Translations under genes and position numbers: made by a program
IMG/VR virus record: IMGVR_UViG_3300050821_019977
Coordinates: 1-38,839 of that record
Source: a virus
Reading direction: 5' to 3' (one strand)
Length of the DNA stretch: 38,839 nucleotides
The notes under the pieces: model-generated
Told to the model about the DNA's origin: nothing
What the model saw: only the letters and a program-made list of their open reading frames with translations
Database searches by the model: none
Shown: positions 7,233 through 13,471 of the stretch, in pieces
Layout of the letters: every line of letters begins with the position of its first letter
Numbering within the stretch: the stretch's first letter is position 1

Positions 7233-7418
7233 ATGATTTATCTAAAGAAAAAAGACCGTAATCATCCGGACTACGGCCTAGCATATATAGAAACCCTAGA
7301 AGATGATGAAGTTAAGATATATTTTCAATTATTTTCTGTCATGGTATTTTTTTTAAACACAGATTTCTATAGTTTTTTAGTTATTCATCCGACATGTCAA
7401 ATTCTTGATTTAAGCTAA
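7233..7418 (+). CDS. Possible small hypothetical protein (61 aa)
   Basis: ATG 7233 has a good GAGGAG ribosome site, and the first half (KKKDRNHPDYGLAYIE, then TLEDDEVKIYF) looks protein-like. The second half becomes Phe/Leu/Val-rich and ends just before the stop of the convergent minus-strand gene. A minus-strand terminator stem lies within its first codons. It may be a real small gene, possibly with a decayed or frameshifted 3' half. No family is recognised. Confidence 0.35.
   Translation: MIYLKKKDRNHPDYGLAYIETLEDDEVKIYFQLFSVMVFFLNTDFYSFLVIHPTCQILDLS
7245..7276 (-). terminator. Intrinsic terminator (minus strand), upstream of a second one
   Basis: On the minus strand CCGTA (7276-7272) pairs with TACGG (7260-7256) around an 11-base loop, followed by a T-rich tail (TCTTTTTTCTTT). 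Together with the stem at 7192-7173 it forms a tandem pair of minus-strand terminators about 150-250 bases after the SpoVG-like gene. Confidence 0.6.
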
Positions 7419-7427
7419 TTTTTTATC

Positions 7428-7823
7428 TTACCTGTGGGTTGATATGTTTTTTTGTTTTTGAACGATTCTAGGTGGATTTGTGTTAGAATTTGAACACTTC
7501 CCGTTTGATATCGATGACCTTTGTATTTCATTCAGCTTGTTTTGAATGATATCTCGATTTTTGAAAAGAAAGTCAAAAATGTCTTGAAGTTTAGCTCGGT
7601 TAGTGAAGGAAATGAAAGGGAAATGAACTAGAGTTTTTGTGCAAGGATCTATCTGGAATCCATAAGGCATCTTGAAGATAAAACCCTTTTTGTGAGTGAT
7701 CACTCTAATTCCACGGATATCCATATCGAAATCTTCGATGTAGATATGGCAAGTGCCAAGTATTTTTTTGTTTTTACGCTCTTCATTTTGAAAAGGGTAA
7801 AAGTCGACGAACTCTATTTTCAT
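7428..7823 (-). CDS. SpoVG-like protein (131 aa), tentative
   Basis: The N-terminal 90 residues contain IYIEDFDMDIRGIRV, a basic turn, FIFKMPYGFQIDP and HFPFISFTNRAKLQDIFDFL. This order (IRxIRV, then a PYG/MPS-like turn, then an F/T strand and helix) resembles SpoVG-type single-domain nucleic-acid binders, a recalled similarity rather than a searched one. The C-terminal 40 residues are polar and probably disordered. It lies immediately downstream of the replication-initiator-like gene, four bases away, suggesting a role in replication or its regulation. A plain hypothetical early protein is the alternative. Confidence 0.5.
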   Translation of the reverse strand: MKIEFVDFYPFQNEERKNKKILGTCHIYIEDFDMDIRGIRVITHKKGFIFKMPYGFQIDPCTKTLVHFPFISFTNRAKLQDIFDFLFKNRDIIQNKLNEIQRSSISNGKCSNSNTNPPRIVQKQKNISTHR

Positions 7824-7826
7824 ATA

Positions 7827-8915
7827 TTATCCTTTAAGTTTCATATATTTACATTCTATTAGATCTTTAACTTTTTTTTTGAAATTACCATCTAAAAAAG
7901 ATATAAAAACAGGGTATGAATGAGCACCTCCAATGCATTCAAAAAGTAAGCCTTTATCATGCTTAATTTTATCATCGTAAATTCTTATTTGCCAACCTTT
8001 TTCTACTTCTCCGTAATCTTCTACTAACTTAGCTGCAAAGACTTCGTGTTCGGAAATTCGCTTAGAGGTAGAGTTAGTGAATTTCCAATTCTTGATTGTA
8101 GTCACCCAATCTTTGATTTCGTTTTTGCGGCCTTTCCAGTCTTGGGCTTGGCAAATGATTTGTTCGACAATCTCAAGGGAATTCCAAACCTTCAAGCATT
8201 CGTTTATCTCGTTTTGAGTTAGGTAGACTTCTCTACAAACATGAATCTTCTTTGAAAAAGAATCATCAATCAAATCAAAAGAATTTAAAGGGGTAGGGGA
8301 TTGATGATCTTTATATCTTATCTTCTTATCATCTTGATTGTGGCCCTTAGTGGGCCCTAAGTGGGCCCTTTGTTGGCCCTTGAGTTGGCCCTCTTGTTTT
8401 GAAAATCGATCTGTAACCCATATGTAGGTGCTAAATCGGTTGGCCCTTGAGTTGGCCCCTTTTTTTAACAATCCTGCTTCAACCATGGAAAAGAGTTGGC
8501 CCCGGAATTCTTTTTGTGACAAAAAACAATCATTTGAATTTTTTCTACGACCGCATACAAATTCAAATGGTTCTAAAATAATTTCTTTACCATCCATAAT
8601 TATTTTATGAGATTCAGTACTGCATTTAGAAAAAGCCCATGTAACAAATTTAAGTGTATTTTCATTGTCAAACCAACCCATTTCTCTAAAATATTTAGGT
8701 ATAGGGGTTTCAAATAAATATGGAATTTTCGACATTGATTTACCTATTTCGTTGCTGAAATTCGGTAAACCTGATAATATAGAAGTATTACTAGCACTTC
8801 TTTTATTGTGTTTACTCGAATCTCGAGTTTTAAAATTGCCAGGATTTAAAACCCCTGGCTTTTTTGCTTTTCTGATCTTAACAGTTTCATGCTTAGAAAG
8901 CAATTCAATAACCAT
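7827..8915 (-). CDS. Replication initiator-like protein with internal iterons (362 aa)
   Basis: ATG 8915 follows AAGGAG at good spacing, below a plausible promoter. The basic N-terminus is probably disordered. Residues about 60-180 (FREMGWFDNENTLKFVTWAF, ... LSQKEFRGQLFSMVEAGLLK) look like a winged-helix domain of the phage replication-organiser type. A polar linker (around residues 150-195, GQLKGQQRAHLGPTKGHN) follows, and a C-terminal domain of about 140 residues with no motif I recognise. The linker DNA carries eight TKGGCCC repeats. Lambda O and similar initiators also hold their origin iterons inside the gene. The protein would bind these and recruit host replication proteins, since no phage DNA polymerase is seen. 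Function is inferred. Confidence 0.6.
   Translation of the reverse strand: MVIELLSKHETVKIRKAKKPGVLNPGNFKTRDSSKHNKRSASNTSILSGLPNFSNEIGKSMSKIPYLFETPIPKYFREMGWFDNENTLKFVTWAFSKCSTESHKIIMDGKEIILEPFEFVCGRRKNSNDCFLSQKEFRGQLFSMVEAGLLKKGANSRANRFSTYIWVTDRFSKQEGQLKGQQRAHLGPTKGHNQDDKKIRYKDHQSPTPLNSFDLIDDSFSKKIHVCREVYLTQNEINECLKVWNSLEIVEQIICQAQDWKGRKNEIKDWVTTIKNWKFTNSTSKRISEHEVFAAKLVEDYGEVEKGWQIRIYDDKIKHDKGLLFECIGGAHSYPVFISFLDGNFKKKVKDLIECKYMKLKG
8341..8502. repeat. Iteron cluster, candidate replication origin
   Basis: Eight copies of T(T/G)GGCCC or TGGCCC lie at 8341, 8351, 8362, 8373, 8385, 8440, 8452 and 8496, most as TTGGCCC spaced 11-12 bases apart, close to one helical turn. They stand out in an AT-rich gene. 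Several carry a longer unit, TTGGCCCTTGAGTTGGCCC. They all lie inside the linker region of the replication-initiator-like gene. Alternatively they only reflect a repetitive peptide linker. Confidence 0.6.
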
Positions 8916-8940
8916 TGCGCTTCTCCTTGAAAACTTTCCT

Positions 8941-8970
8941 AGAATATGCTAGAATAAGGACTACTTCCAA
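8941..8970 (-). promoter_or_regulatory. Sigma70-like promoter for the replication gene
   Basis: On the minus strand, TTGGAA (8970-8965) and TATTCT (8946-8941) are separated by 18 bases and lie just upstream of the ribosome site of the gene starting at 8915. It is downstream of a hairpin (9006-8981) that separates it from the repressor operon. Confidence 0.5.
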
Positions 8971-8980
8971 AAAGTATTCA

Positions 8981-9006
8981 AAAGCCGAAAGTTATCTCTC
9001 GGCTTT
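8981..9006 (-). terminator. Hairpin terminator between repressor operon and replication gene
   Basis: AAAGCCGA (8981-8988) and TCGGCTTT (8999-9006) form an 8-bp stem with a 10-base loop. The minus-strand transcript then reads UUUUGAAUACUUUUU, a modest U-tract. The position, after the 65-residue gene and before the replication promoter, fits termination of the repressor operon; a U-run also exists in the plus direction. Confidence 0.6.
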
Positions 9007-9045
9007 TTAAATCAAAGCGAAATGTATCAATATTAATTTTTGAAA

Positions 9046-9243
9046 TCAACCACCTTTGCAAATATATTTTTCTATAAGGGAAAGCCTCTCTTCTAGGTCT
9101 AGAAGAATTTTACTTTGTTCATTAAGACGAGCATAAGTTCCTCGACGAACTTTATCTGAGCTGATCTTTATAGCTTCAACTCTTTTTTGTATGTCTTCGA
9201 TGATTAATTCTTCATCTGTCTTAAAAAAATCAAGTTGAATCAT
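9046..9243 (-). CDS. Small hypothetical protein (65 aa), last gene of the repressor operon
   Basis: ATG 9243 overlaps the stop of the preceding gene as ATGA, which indicates translational coupling. The product is mostly helical and charged (DEELIIEDIQKRVEAIKISS, ... LLDLEERLSLIEKYICKGG), probably a small coiled-coil or helical-bundle protein with one Cys near the end. There is no TM segment. A terminator hairpin follows. No family is recognised. Confidence 0.65.
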   Translation of the reverse strand: MIQLDFFKTDEELIIEDIQKRVEAIKISSDKVRRGTYARLNEQSKILLDLEERLSLIEKYICKGG

Positions 9244-9494
9244 TGACTTTGAATTCCTAAACCAGCTTTTAACAAAGTTAATTGTTCTTCAATGGATTGA
9301 AGAATCATTTCCTTAGGATAGTCAGGGCCTTCTCTCAAAGTCTGTACAAGATGTTGCATGCGAATGATTGAACAGTACATAGCAAGACATCTATATTTCT
9401 GAAACATTATATCATCTTCCCATAAAGGTATATTTTCTCCACAAAAACAGGTTGTAGATATGATTACAAACAAACTAAGCATTATTTTTTTCAT
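9240..9494 (-). CDS. Small exported protein with signal peptide (84 aa)
   Basis: ATG 9494 has an AGGAGAG ribosome site. The N-terminus (MKKIMLSLFVIISTTCFCG) is a classic signal sequence: two lysines, a hydrophobic core, then small residues and two Cys. No strict lipobox is seen, so cleavage probably follows CFCG, leaving about 65 residues. The mature part contains further cysteines (YRCLAMYCSII) that could form disulfides, then helical residues. It is the only clearly exported protein in the window. In a repressor-linked operon it could act in the cell envelope, for example in superinfection exclusion; that is speculation. Confidence 0.65.
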   Translation of the reverse strand: MKKIMLSLFVIISTTCFCGENIPLWEDDIMFQKYRCLAMYCSIIRMQHLVQTLREGPDYPKEMILQSIEEQLTLLKAGLGIQSQ

Positions 9495-9508
9495 TCAATC
9501 TCTCCTCA

Positions 9509-9751
9509 TTATTCTTGATCTTTTTCCAATATCTCTTCTTGGATATCCCAAGTATCACTGATATATTCCATGAATTTTTTTTTATTCTTTATCTTAACAA
9601 AGCATTCATAGACTGAGAAATTTATCATTGCAGCTACTCCTATCCTAGGTGTGATATTATTTAGAATGAACATGTCTCTTATTAATTTCATTGCGCTATC
9701 TATTTGCTTTTCTATCCGAAGTTCATCAGATTTTTTAATCTTCTTCTTCAT
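9509..9751 (-). CDS. Small helical protein, paralog of its upstream neighbour (80 aa)
   Basis: The start is set at ATG 9751, which has AAGGAAAA upstream; an earlier ATG (9784) lies inside the neighbour. The pattern (IDSAMKLIRDMFILNNITPR, ... AAMINFSVYE, ... FMEYISDTWDI) matches the upstream gene (VDLLIETLHFNDIS, ... CALINLAVE, ... FMKLMSEIWDI) in order and spacing. This indicates a tandem duplication followed by strong divergence. All-helical, no TM, no known motif; function unknown. Confidence 0.7.
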   Translation of the reverse strand: MKKKIKKSDELRIEKQIDSAMKLIRDMFILNNITPRIGVAAMINFSVYECFVKIKNKKKFMEYISDTWDIQEEILEKDQE

Positions 9752-9965
9752 TACAGTTTTCCTTGTGAATATCCCAGATTTCACTCATTAACTTCATGAA
9801 CTCTGCTTTTTCTGTATCTTTAACGATAGTTTCAACAGCTAGATTTATCAAAGCACAGAATGAAATACTTGTTGAAATATCATTGAAATGTAAAGTCTCT
9901 ATAAGTAAATCTACGGTCTCATAAACTTCATCTGAAAAATTTTCTCCGATATCATAAAATTTCAT
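9735..9965 (-). CDS. Small helical protein, paralog of the downstream gene (76 aa)
   Basis: ATG 9965 with AGGATT upstream is preferred to ATG 10040, which lies in the preceding gene. The product is acidic and helical and ends in DIHKENCNEEED. Its core shares the order L-hydrophobic helix, N-D/N-I-S/T, A-x-I-N-x-(A/S)-V, F-M-x-x-(M/I)-S-x-x-W-D-I with the next gene. Starts and stops of this operon overlap by 14-17 bases, so the genes are translated together. Unknown function, probably an oligomeric early protein. Confidence 0.7.
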   Translation of the reverse strand: MKFYDIGENFSDEVYETVDLLIETLHFNDISTSISFCALINLAVETIVKDTEKAEFMKLMSEIWDIHKENCNEEED

Positions 9966-10329
9966 TCTGAATCCTTTGTTCATAATCACGCTTAAGAGCT
10001 TTTTCAAGCAGCAAATGTGCCACAATTTTCCCTTCATCAAACCATTTTAAGAATGGATTTGTATCATTTTCATGTAAGAAAGCAAAAGATTCACCTATTT
10101 TTTTCCACGATTCTCCTTCCCAAGGCTTATATAGATTAAAATCTTCATCATGAGAATCAGAATAATTTTGTTTTTCTGGATTCTCATTCATGATATAACT
10201 ACGGACTATTCTTTTATCATCAGAACGCAAATCATTTAGATAATTTTTAACTTCAACTGGATCATCCCAAATGGAATCAATCTTTTCTACCCCATGATCT
10301 ATGTAGAAAACGATATAAATGTCTTTCAT
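9952..10329 (-). CDS. Hypothetical acidic protein (125 aa) in the repressor operon
   Basis: ATG 10329 overlaps the stop of the repressor gene as ATGA, with AGAGAG as a weak ribosome site; the longer frame from 10365 lies within the repressor gene. It begins with a beta-rich stretch (MKDIYIVFYIDHGVEKIDSI) and has an acidic middle (SDSHDEDFNLYKPWEGESWK) and a helical C-terminus. No TM or known motif. Coupling to the repressor suggests coregulation as an early or lysogeny-type gene. Function unknown. Confidence 0.65.
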   Translation of the reverse strand: MKDIYIVFYIDHGVEKIDSIWDDPVEVKNYLNDLRSDDKRIVRSYIMNENPEKQNYSDSHDEDFNLYKPWEGESWKKIGESFAFLHENDTNPFLKWFDEGKIVAHLLLEKALKRDYEQRIQNEIL

Positions 10330-10550
10330 AAATTCTCTCTTTTTTTTTTCATTTGATTGTAACAAAACAGCATCAATTCATCCCATTTAACTTGTCCTTG
10401 TGTTTTTTCTTCGATTTTAAGTGCTAAGGACATATGTGGAAGGAATTTACCAGCTTTTATGGAGCATAAATAAGTATAGTTACATCCTACTTCTTTAGCT
10501 AATTTTGAAAGCTTAGTTTTATTTTTAAAAATATATTCATCTAAAAGCAT
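10326..10550 (-). CDS. Cro/C1-type helix-turn-helix regulator (74 aa)
   Basis: ATG 10550 has AGGGGAAAA in front. Residues about 12-50 (LSKLAKEVGCNYTYLCSIKA, then GKFLPHMSLALKIEEKT) fit a lambda-repressor-like helix-turn-helix: helix 2 LAKEVG, turn, recognition helix NYTYLCSIKAG, then the P-x-M-S-L-A-x-K-I-E helix. There is no cleavage or dimerisation domain, so it resembles Cro or a small plasmid-type repressor. It faces the plus-strand recombination operon across two divergent promoters and a palindrome, and so very likely controls that switch. Confidence 0.8.
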   Translation of the reverse strand: MLLDEYIFKNKTKLSKLAKEVGCNYTYLCSIKAGKFLPHMSLALKIEEKTQGQVKWDELMLFCYNQMKKKRENL

Positions 10551-10594
10551 TTTTCCCCTAAAAATTTATGTTTACATTTTTATTAAGATATTTA

Positions 10595-10623
10595 AGTATA
10601 CGCGGTTTGGCTATTTATAACAA
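10595..10623 (-). promoter_or_regulatory. Promoter of the repressor operon
   Basis: On the minus strand TTGTTA (10623-10618) and TATACT (10600-10595) are separated by exactly 17 bases, a good sigma70 match. Transcription would start roughly 40 bases upstream of the repressor ATG. Confidence 0.6.
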
Positions 10624-10669
10624 TAACTTGGTCATGACGAAAATTTATTTGTAGAATATGAGAAAGTGT

Positions 10670-10698
10670 TTGGAGAAAATCAAAGCTTGTGTTATAGT
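10670..10698 (+). promoter_or_regulatory. Promoter of the plus-strand recombination operon
   Basis: TTGGAG (10670-10675) and TATAGT (10693-10698) have 17-base spacing. The -10 region lies inside the palindrome at 10687-10715, so a protein bound there would block this promoter. Confidence 0.55.
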
Positions 10699-10715
10699 TA
10701 TCATATATAACACAA
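10687..10715. promoter_or_regulatory. Operator-like inverted repeat
   Basis: TTGTGTTATA (10687-10696) and its exact reverse complement TATAACACAA (10706-10715) are separated by 9 bases. This perfect 10-bp inverted repeat covers the -10 of the plus promoter and lies 16 bp before the first ATG. It is the best candidate binding site for the adjacent Cro/C1-like regulator. Confidence 0.65.
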
Positions 10716-10730
10716 AACGATAGGAAGACC

Positions 10731-10931
10731 ATGAAAATCGAAATAGAACTCATGACAATAGGTAATCAGACAGTAGCTTTGCCTAGATCTCAAAACGCTT
10801 TTAGGGGATGCCAATTAGTTAGAAGAGATTACATGACAACCCAAGAAATTAAAATTTTATCAAAAATGGGATTCGAAATCCTTGAAGTCCCACAAAAAAA
10901 CAAAAAAAAGGAGAATCAAAATGCAATATAA
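10731..10931 (+). CDS. Small hypothetical early protein (66 aa)
   Basis: First gene after the plus promoter and operator, at ATG 10731 (GATAGGAAGACC upstream gives AGGA). The product has an N-terminal beta segment (KIEIELMTIGNQTVALPRSQ), a basic RGCQLVRRD patch and a short helix (QEIKILSKMGF). The C-terminus is Lys-rich. The last 11 bases overlap the next gene. No family is recognised; the basic charge and operon context allow a DNA-binding role. Confidence 0.6.
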   Translation: MKIEIELMTIGNQTVALPRSQNAFRGCQLVRRDYMTTQEIKILSKMGFEILEVPQKNKKKENQNAI

Positions 10932-11184
10932 CAAACAATATGACTATTGGGCCGATAAAGAATCGGAATCGGATTACTATCAACCTATTGAAAGCACTTA
11001 TTGCCGGTCAGCAGAAGATGCAGTCGAAAATATTATAGATGAACTCTTCAATTCTTGCAAGATAAATGAAGAATGTGTACGCCAATCACTGAAATATTTA
11101 TGTTGGCATTTTAAAATCAATAACGAATTCAGAGATGCATTAAATTATGAGACATCTTTGCCTATTAATTGCTTAGAAAGGTAA
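10921..11184 (+). CDS. Small hypothetical protein (87 aa)
   Basis: The start is at ATG 10921, with AAAGGAGAA upstream, rather than an earlier in-frame ATG inside the previous gene. The product is acidic, with many Tyr/Asp/Glu near the N-terminus (QYDYWADKESESDYYQPIES), a helical middle and paired Cys near residues 50-60. No TM segment. It precedes the RecT-like gene by 14 bases in the same operon, so it may assist recombination, but nothing in it proves this. Confidence 0.65.
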   Translation: MQYNKQYDYWADKESESDYYQPIESTYCRSAEDAVENIIDELFNSCKINEECVRQSLKYLCWHFKINNEFRDALNYETSLPINCLER

Positions 11185-11198
11185 ATTTAAGGGGATTT

Positions 11199-12014
11199 AT
11201 GAACCAACTACAAACTATAGAAATAGATGATTTCGCTAGATCAATAGCAGAAATTGAACAAACACAAAAAATGTGTGCTGCATTGATGCAAACTAAGCAT
11301 TATGCAAAGTTGAATGAAGTAGGCATATTTACGGTTGTACAAAAGGCAAGAAGTATGGGTATGAATGTGCTCGATGCTTTGAATGGAGGGATGTATTTCG
11401 TAAATGGAAAGGTTGAACTTTCAGCTAATTCTATGAATTACTTGATACGTTCTAAAGGTCATAGCGTAACAAAAGACCCAAAAAGCACAAAGGATTGTTG
11501 TGTTTTGCAAGGTAAAAGAGCAGATAATGGGGATCATTGGATAGTTAGTTTCTCTATTGAAGACGCTAAAAAGGCCGGCATTTATAAGAATGTTTGGCTT
11601 ACATATCCAGAAGATATGCTTTTTGCTAGAGCGCTATCTAGATTAGCTAGACAACTTTTTCCAGATGTGATTAAAGGATGTTATGTTGAAGGAGAGTTAA
11701 CGCAATCTTTCACTCCAGAAACTAAAGACTATAAAGCCTTAGATATAATTGCTTCTAATGAAGTTGAACCATCAAAAGAAGTTTTTATATCTGAAGATCA
11801 AGCATTTGAGTTATGTGATAAACTTGTTTTATGTAGCTCTGAATATCAAAAAGAAATCAAAAAATATTTCCAAAAAATAGGAGTAAAAGATACACTTGTA
11901 GATCTCCCAATAACACTTTTTGAACGTGTAAGCAAAGCTATGGATAAAAATATTAGTGAATGTAAAGCGGCTTTACACGAGGAATCACAAGAAAATCAAA
12001 TTGCCACTGCATAG
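11199..12014 (+). CDS. RecT-like single-strand annealing protein (271 aa)
   Basis: ATG 11199 has AAGGGG upstream. Conserved-looking blocks, in order: YAKLNEVGIFTVVQKARSMG (around residues 38-57), ALNGGMYFVNGKVELSANSM, the KGHSV strand, then RALSRLARQLFPDVIKGCYV near residue 145. This matches the RecT/Redbeta class: it coats single strands and pairs homologies, and works with a 5'-3' exonuclease. The YqaJ exonuclease gene lies 300 bases downstream in the same operon, the usual partner. The C-terminal 80 residues are polar and helical. Within the last codons sits a 17-bp palindrome (11961-11977). Confidence 0.8.
   Translation: MNQLQTIEIDDFARSIAEIEQTQKMCAALMQTKHYAKLNEVGIFTVVQKARSMGMNVLDALNGGMYFVNGKVELSANSMNYLIRSKGHSVTKDPKSTKDCCVLQGKRADNGDHWIVSFSIEDAKKAGIYKNVWLTYPEDMLFARALSRLARQLFPDVIKGCYVEGELTQSFTPETKDYKALDIIASNEVEPSKEVFISEDQAFELCDKLVLCSSEYQKEIKKYFQKIGVKDTLVDLPITLFERVSKAMDKNISECKAALHEESQENQIATA
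11961..11977. repeat. 17-bp palindrome, copy 1 (in the RecT-like gene)
   Basis: TGTAAAGCGGCTTTACA: two 8-base arms around one central G. Its exact reverse complement occurs once more, at 13472-13488. Both copies are followed, in their written strand, by a cgag-agg sequence within 15 bases. They could be protein-binding sites or short mobile or recombination sites. Confidence 0.7.
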
Positions 12015-12020
12015 TAAATC

Positions 12021-12047
12021 GAGTCGGTTACAAAATGTCACCGACTC
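12021..12047 (+). promoter_or_regulatory. Intercistronic hairpin between RecT-like gene and TM gene
   Basis: GAGTCGGT (12021-12028) and ACCGACTC (12040-12047) form a perfect 8-bp GC-rich stem with an 11-base loop. There is no U-run after it, so it is probably not a full terminator. It may give partial attenuation or protect the 3' end of the upstream message. Confidence 0.6.
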
Positions 12048-12065
12048 AAAGTTAAGGAAAAATAT

Positions 12066-12317
12066 ATGGAACACCTATATGAAATTTTAAAAAGTCTTAA
12101 TTATCAAACGATTATAGGCATGTTTGCTGTAATGTGGTATTTTACAAAAGATATCAAAGAAAATCTAATAAAACTTGATAGTGATGTTAGGGAAAAAGGA
12201 AACAAAGTTGATAAACTTTATGAAATATTTGCGCAAAGTCAAAAAGAACAAACAATACGAACTGATAAAATATATGATATGTACATGGCATCTATGAAAA
12301 ATAATAAGGAAAAATAA
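12066..12317 (+). CDS. TM plus coiled-coil mini-protein (83 aa) between annealase and exonuclease
   Basis: AAGGAAAAATAT precedes ATG 12066. A TM helix (YQTIIGMFAVMWYFTKDI, around residues 13-30) is followed by a coiled coil with heptad hydrophobics and DKLYEIFAQSQKEQ. The related VDK/IDKxYEIF segment occurs in the 61-residue protein at 13268 (IDKQYEIFIDMV), on the other side of the exonuclease gene, so the two are paralogs. The stop overlaps the exonuclease start (TAATG), so it is translationally coupled. A membrane protein inside a RecT/exonuclease pair is unusual. Function unknown. Confidence 0.75.
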   Translation: MEHLYEILKSLNYQTIIGMFAVMWYFTKDIKENLIKLDSDVREKGNKVDKLYEIFAQSQKEQTIRTDKIYDMYMASMKNNKEK

Positions 12318-13162
12318 TGCAACAGCAAACGCCAGAATGGATCGAAATGAGAAAGGGAAAGATCGGTAGTAGTGATGCTCCGGTTATTATGGGGGTTAGT
12401 CCTTGGACTACTCCCTATCAGAAATGGGAAGAGAAACTTGGCTTAACTGCTAAACAAAAGCAAACAATCTATATGGAACGTGGAATTGAACTTGAGGAAC
12501 AAGCAAGACAAGTCTTTGAAAAAGAAACAGGCCTTATCATGTCTCCCCAAGTTATTCAACATCCGACTATCGATTATATGATAGCCAGTTTAGACGGAAT
12601 TGACGTTTCACAAAAGAACATAGTAGAAATAAAATGTCCAGGTTTTAAAGATCATGAATCTGCTCTTGATGGTCATGTTCCAGATAAGTATTATCCACAA
12701 TTACAACATCAAATGACAGTTTGTGGATTAGATAAAGCCTATTATTTCAGTTATGATGGACAAAGTGGAAAGATCTTAGAGGTATATAGAAATGCAGATT
12801 ACGAAGATTTGATGCTTCTAAAAGAGGCCGAATTCTGGAACTACATGCAAAATTTTATTCCTCCTCCACTTACCGATAGAGATTATGTTGAAAAGAATGA
12901 TGAGTTTTGGGAATCTATTTCAAAAGAGTGGATAAAATGTCATAGAGAACTACAAACAATGAAGATAAAAGAAGAAGAATTAAGAAAACGTCTAATATTT
13001 ATGTGTGGAAAATCTAATGCAAAAGGAGGCGGTGTTAAACTTTCGAAAGTGGTTAGAAAAGGTCCTATTGATTATGAATCTATTCCTGAACTTATAGGGG
13101 TTGATTTAGAAAAGCATAGAAAAGAAAAAGTTGAGAGTTTTAGATTGACTGAATGCAACTAA
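12317..13162 (+). CDS. YqaJ-type 5'-3' exonuclease (281 aa)
   Basis: The start overlaps the preceding stop as TAATG. The fold is PD-(D/E)XK: the N-terminal KIGSSDAPVIMGVSPW block is the usual YqaJ/lambda-exo opening. It is followed by ERGIELEEQARQVFE with acidic Glu near residues 58-61, ASLDGID with Asp 93, IVEIKCP with Glu 104 and Lys 106, then YYPQLQHQMTVCG with conserved glutamines. This enzyme resects 5' ends to make the 3' tails that the RecT-like protein anneals. Length and motif order are normal; the helical C-terminal 110 residues add a basic patch. It is the last strong gene before a terminator. Confidence 0.92.
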   Translation: MQQQTPEWIEMRKGKIGSSDAPVIMGVSPWTTPYQKWEEKLGLTAKQKQTIYMERGIELEEQARQVFEKETGLIMSPQVIQHPTIDYMIASLDGIDVSQKNIVEIKCPGFKDHESALDGHVPDKYYPQLQHQMTVCGLDKAYYFSYDGQSGKILEVYRNADYEDLMLLKEAEFWNYMQNFIPPPLTDRDYVEKNDEFWESISKEWIKCHRELQTMKIKEEELRKRLIFMCGKSNAKGGGVKLSKVVRKGPIDYESIPELIGVDLEKHRKEKVESFRLTECN

Positions 13163-13201
13163 AAAAATATTATAAAAATGCTTTTTTCGTTAGTTAACTT
13201 C

Positions 13202-13235
13202 GAGCCGACTCTGTGCAGTTCGGCTCTTTTTTTTT
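13202..13235 (+). terminator. Strong intrinsic terminator after the exonuclease gene
   Basis: GAGCCGA (13202-13208) pairs with TCGGCTC (13220-13226) around an 11-base loop, followed by nine or more T residues on the plus strand. The stem begins with the same GAG-C/T-CG theme as the hairpin at 12021. It ends the recombination operon; the TM gene that follows may be read by leakage or by its own promoter. Confidence 0.9.
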
Positions 13236-13267
13236 GAGCATATATATAAAAGAGGAATCTGAAACAC

Positions 13268-13453
13268 ATGGAAGAGAAGAATTGGCTTATTCATATTGAA
13301 TTTTTGATTGTTTTCATCACATGCTTAATGGGTTTCTATACATTAAATGCAAAATTGGAAAGTCAAATCCAGAAAATTGATAAACAATATGAAATATTTA
13401 TCGATATGGTAAAAAATGAATATTTAATCTATGGAAAAAATTATCAGTCTTAA
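13268..13453 (+). CDS. TM plus coiled-coil mini-protein (61 aa), relative of 12066 protein
   Basis: ATG 13268 has AGAGGAATCTG upstream. One TM helix (IEFLIVFITCLMGFYTL, residues about 9-26) is followed by a short coiled-coil stretch with KIDKQYEIFIDMVKNEY. It shares the DKxYEIF segment with the 83-residue protein at 12066 and is therefore probably a truncated or streamlined relative. Its stop is 18 bases before the second 17-bp palindrome, and it converges with the lectin-like gene of the late operon. Function unknown; probably membrane-anchored. Confidence 0.7.
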   Translation: MEEKNWLIHIEFLIVFITCLMGFYTLNAKLESQIQKIDKQYEIFIDMVKNEYLIYGKNYQS

Positions 13454-13471
13454 TGAAATGGACAAATCTGA

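Noticed and set aside
8341-8502. CRISPR-like array
   Set aside because: Units are 7-19 bases, lie within a coding linker and have no constant spacers; iterons fit better. No CRISPR array was seen anywhere.
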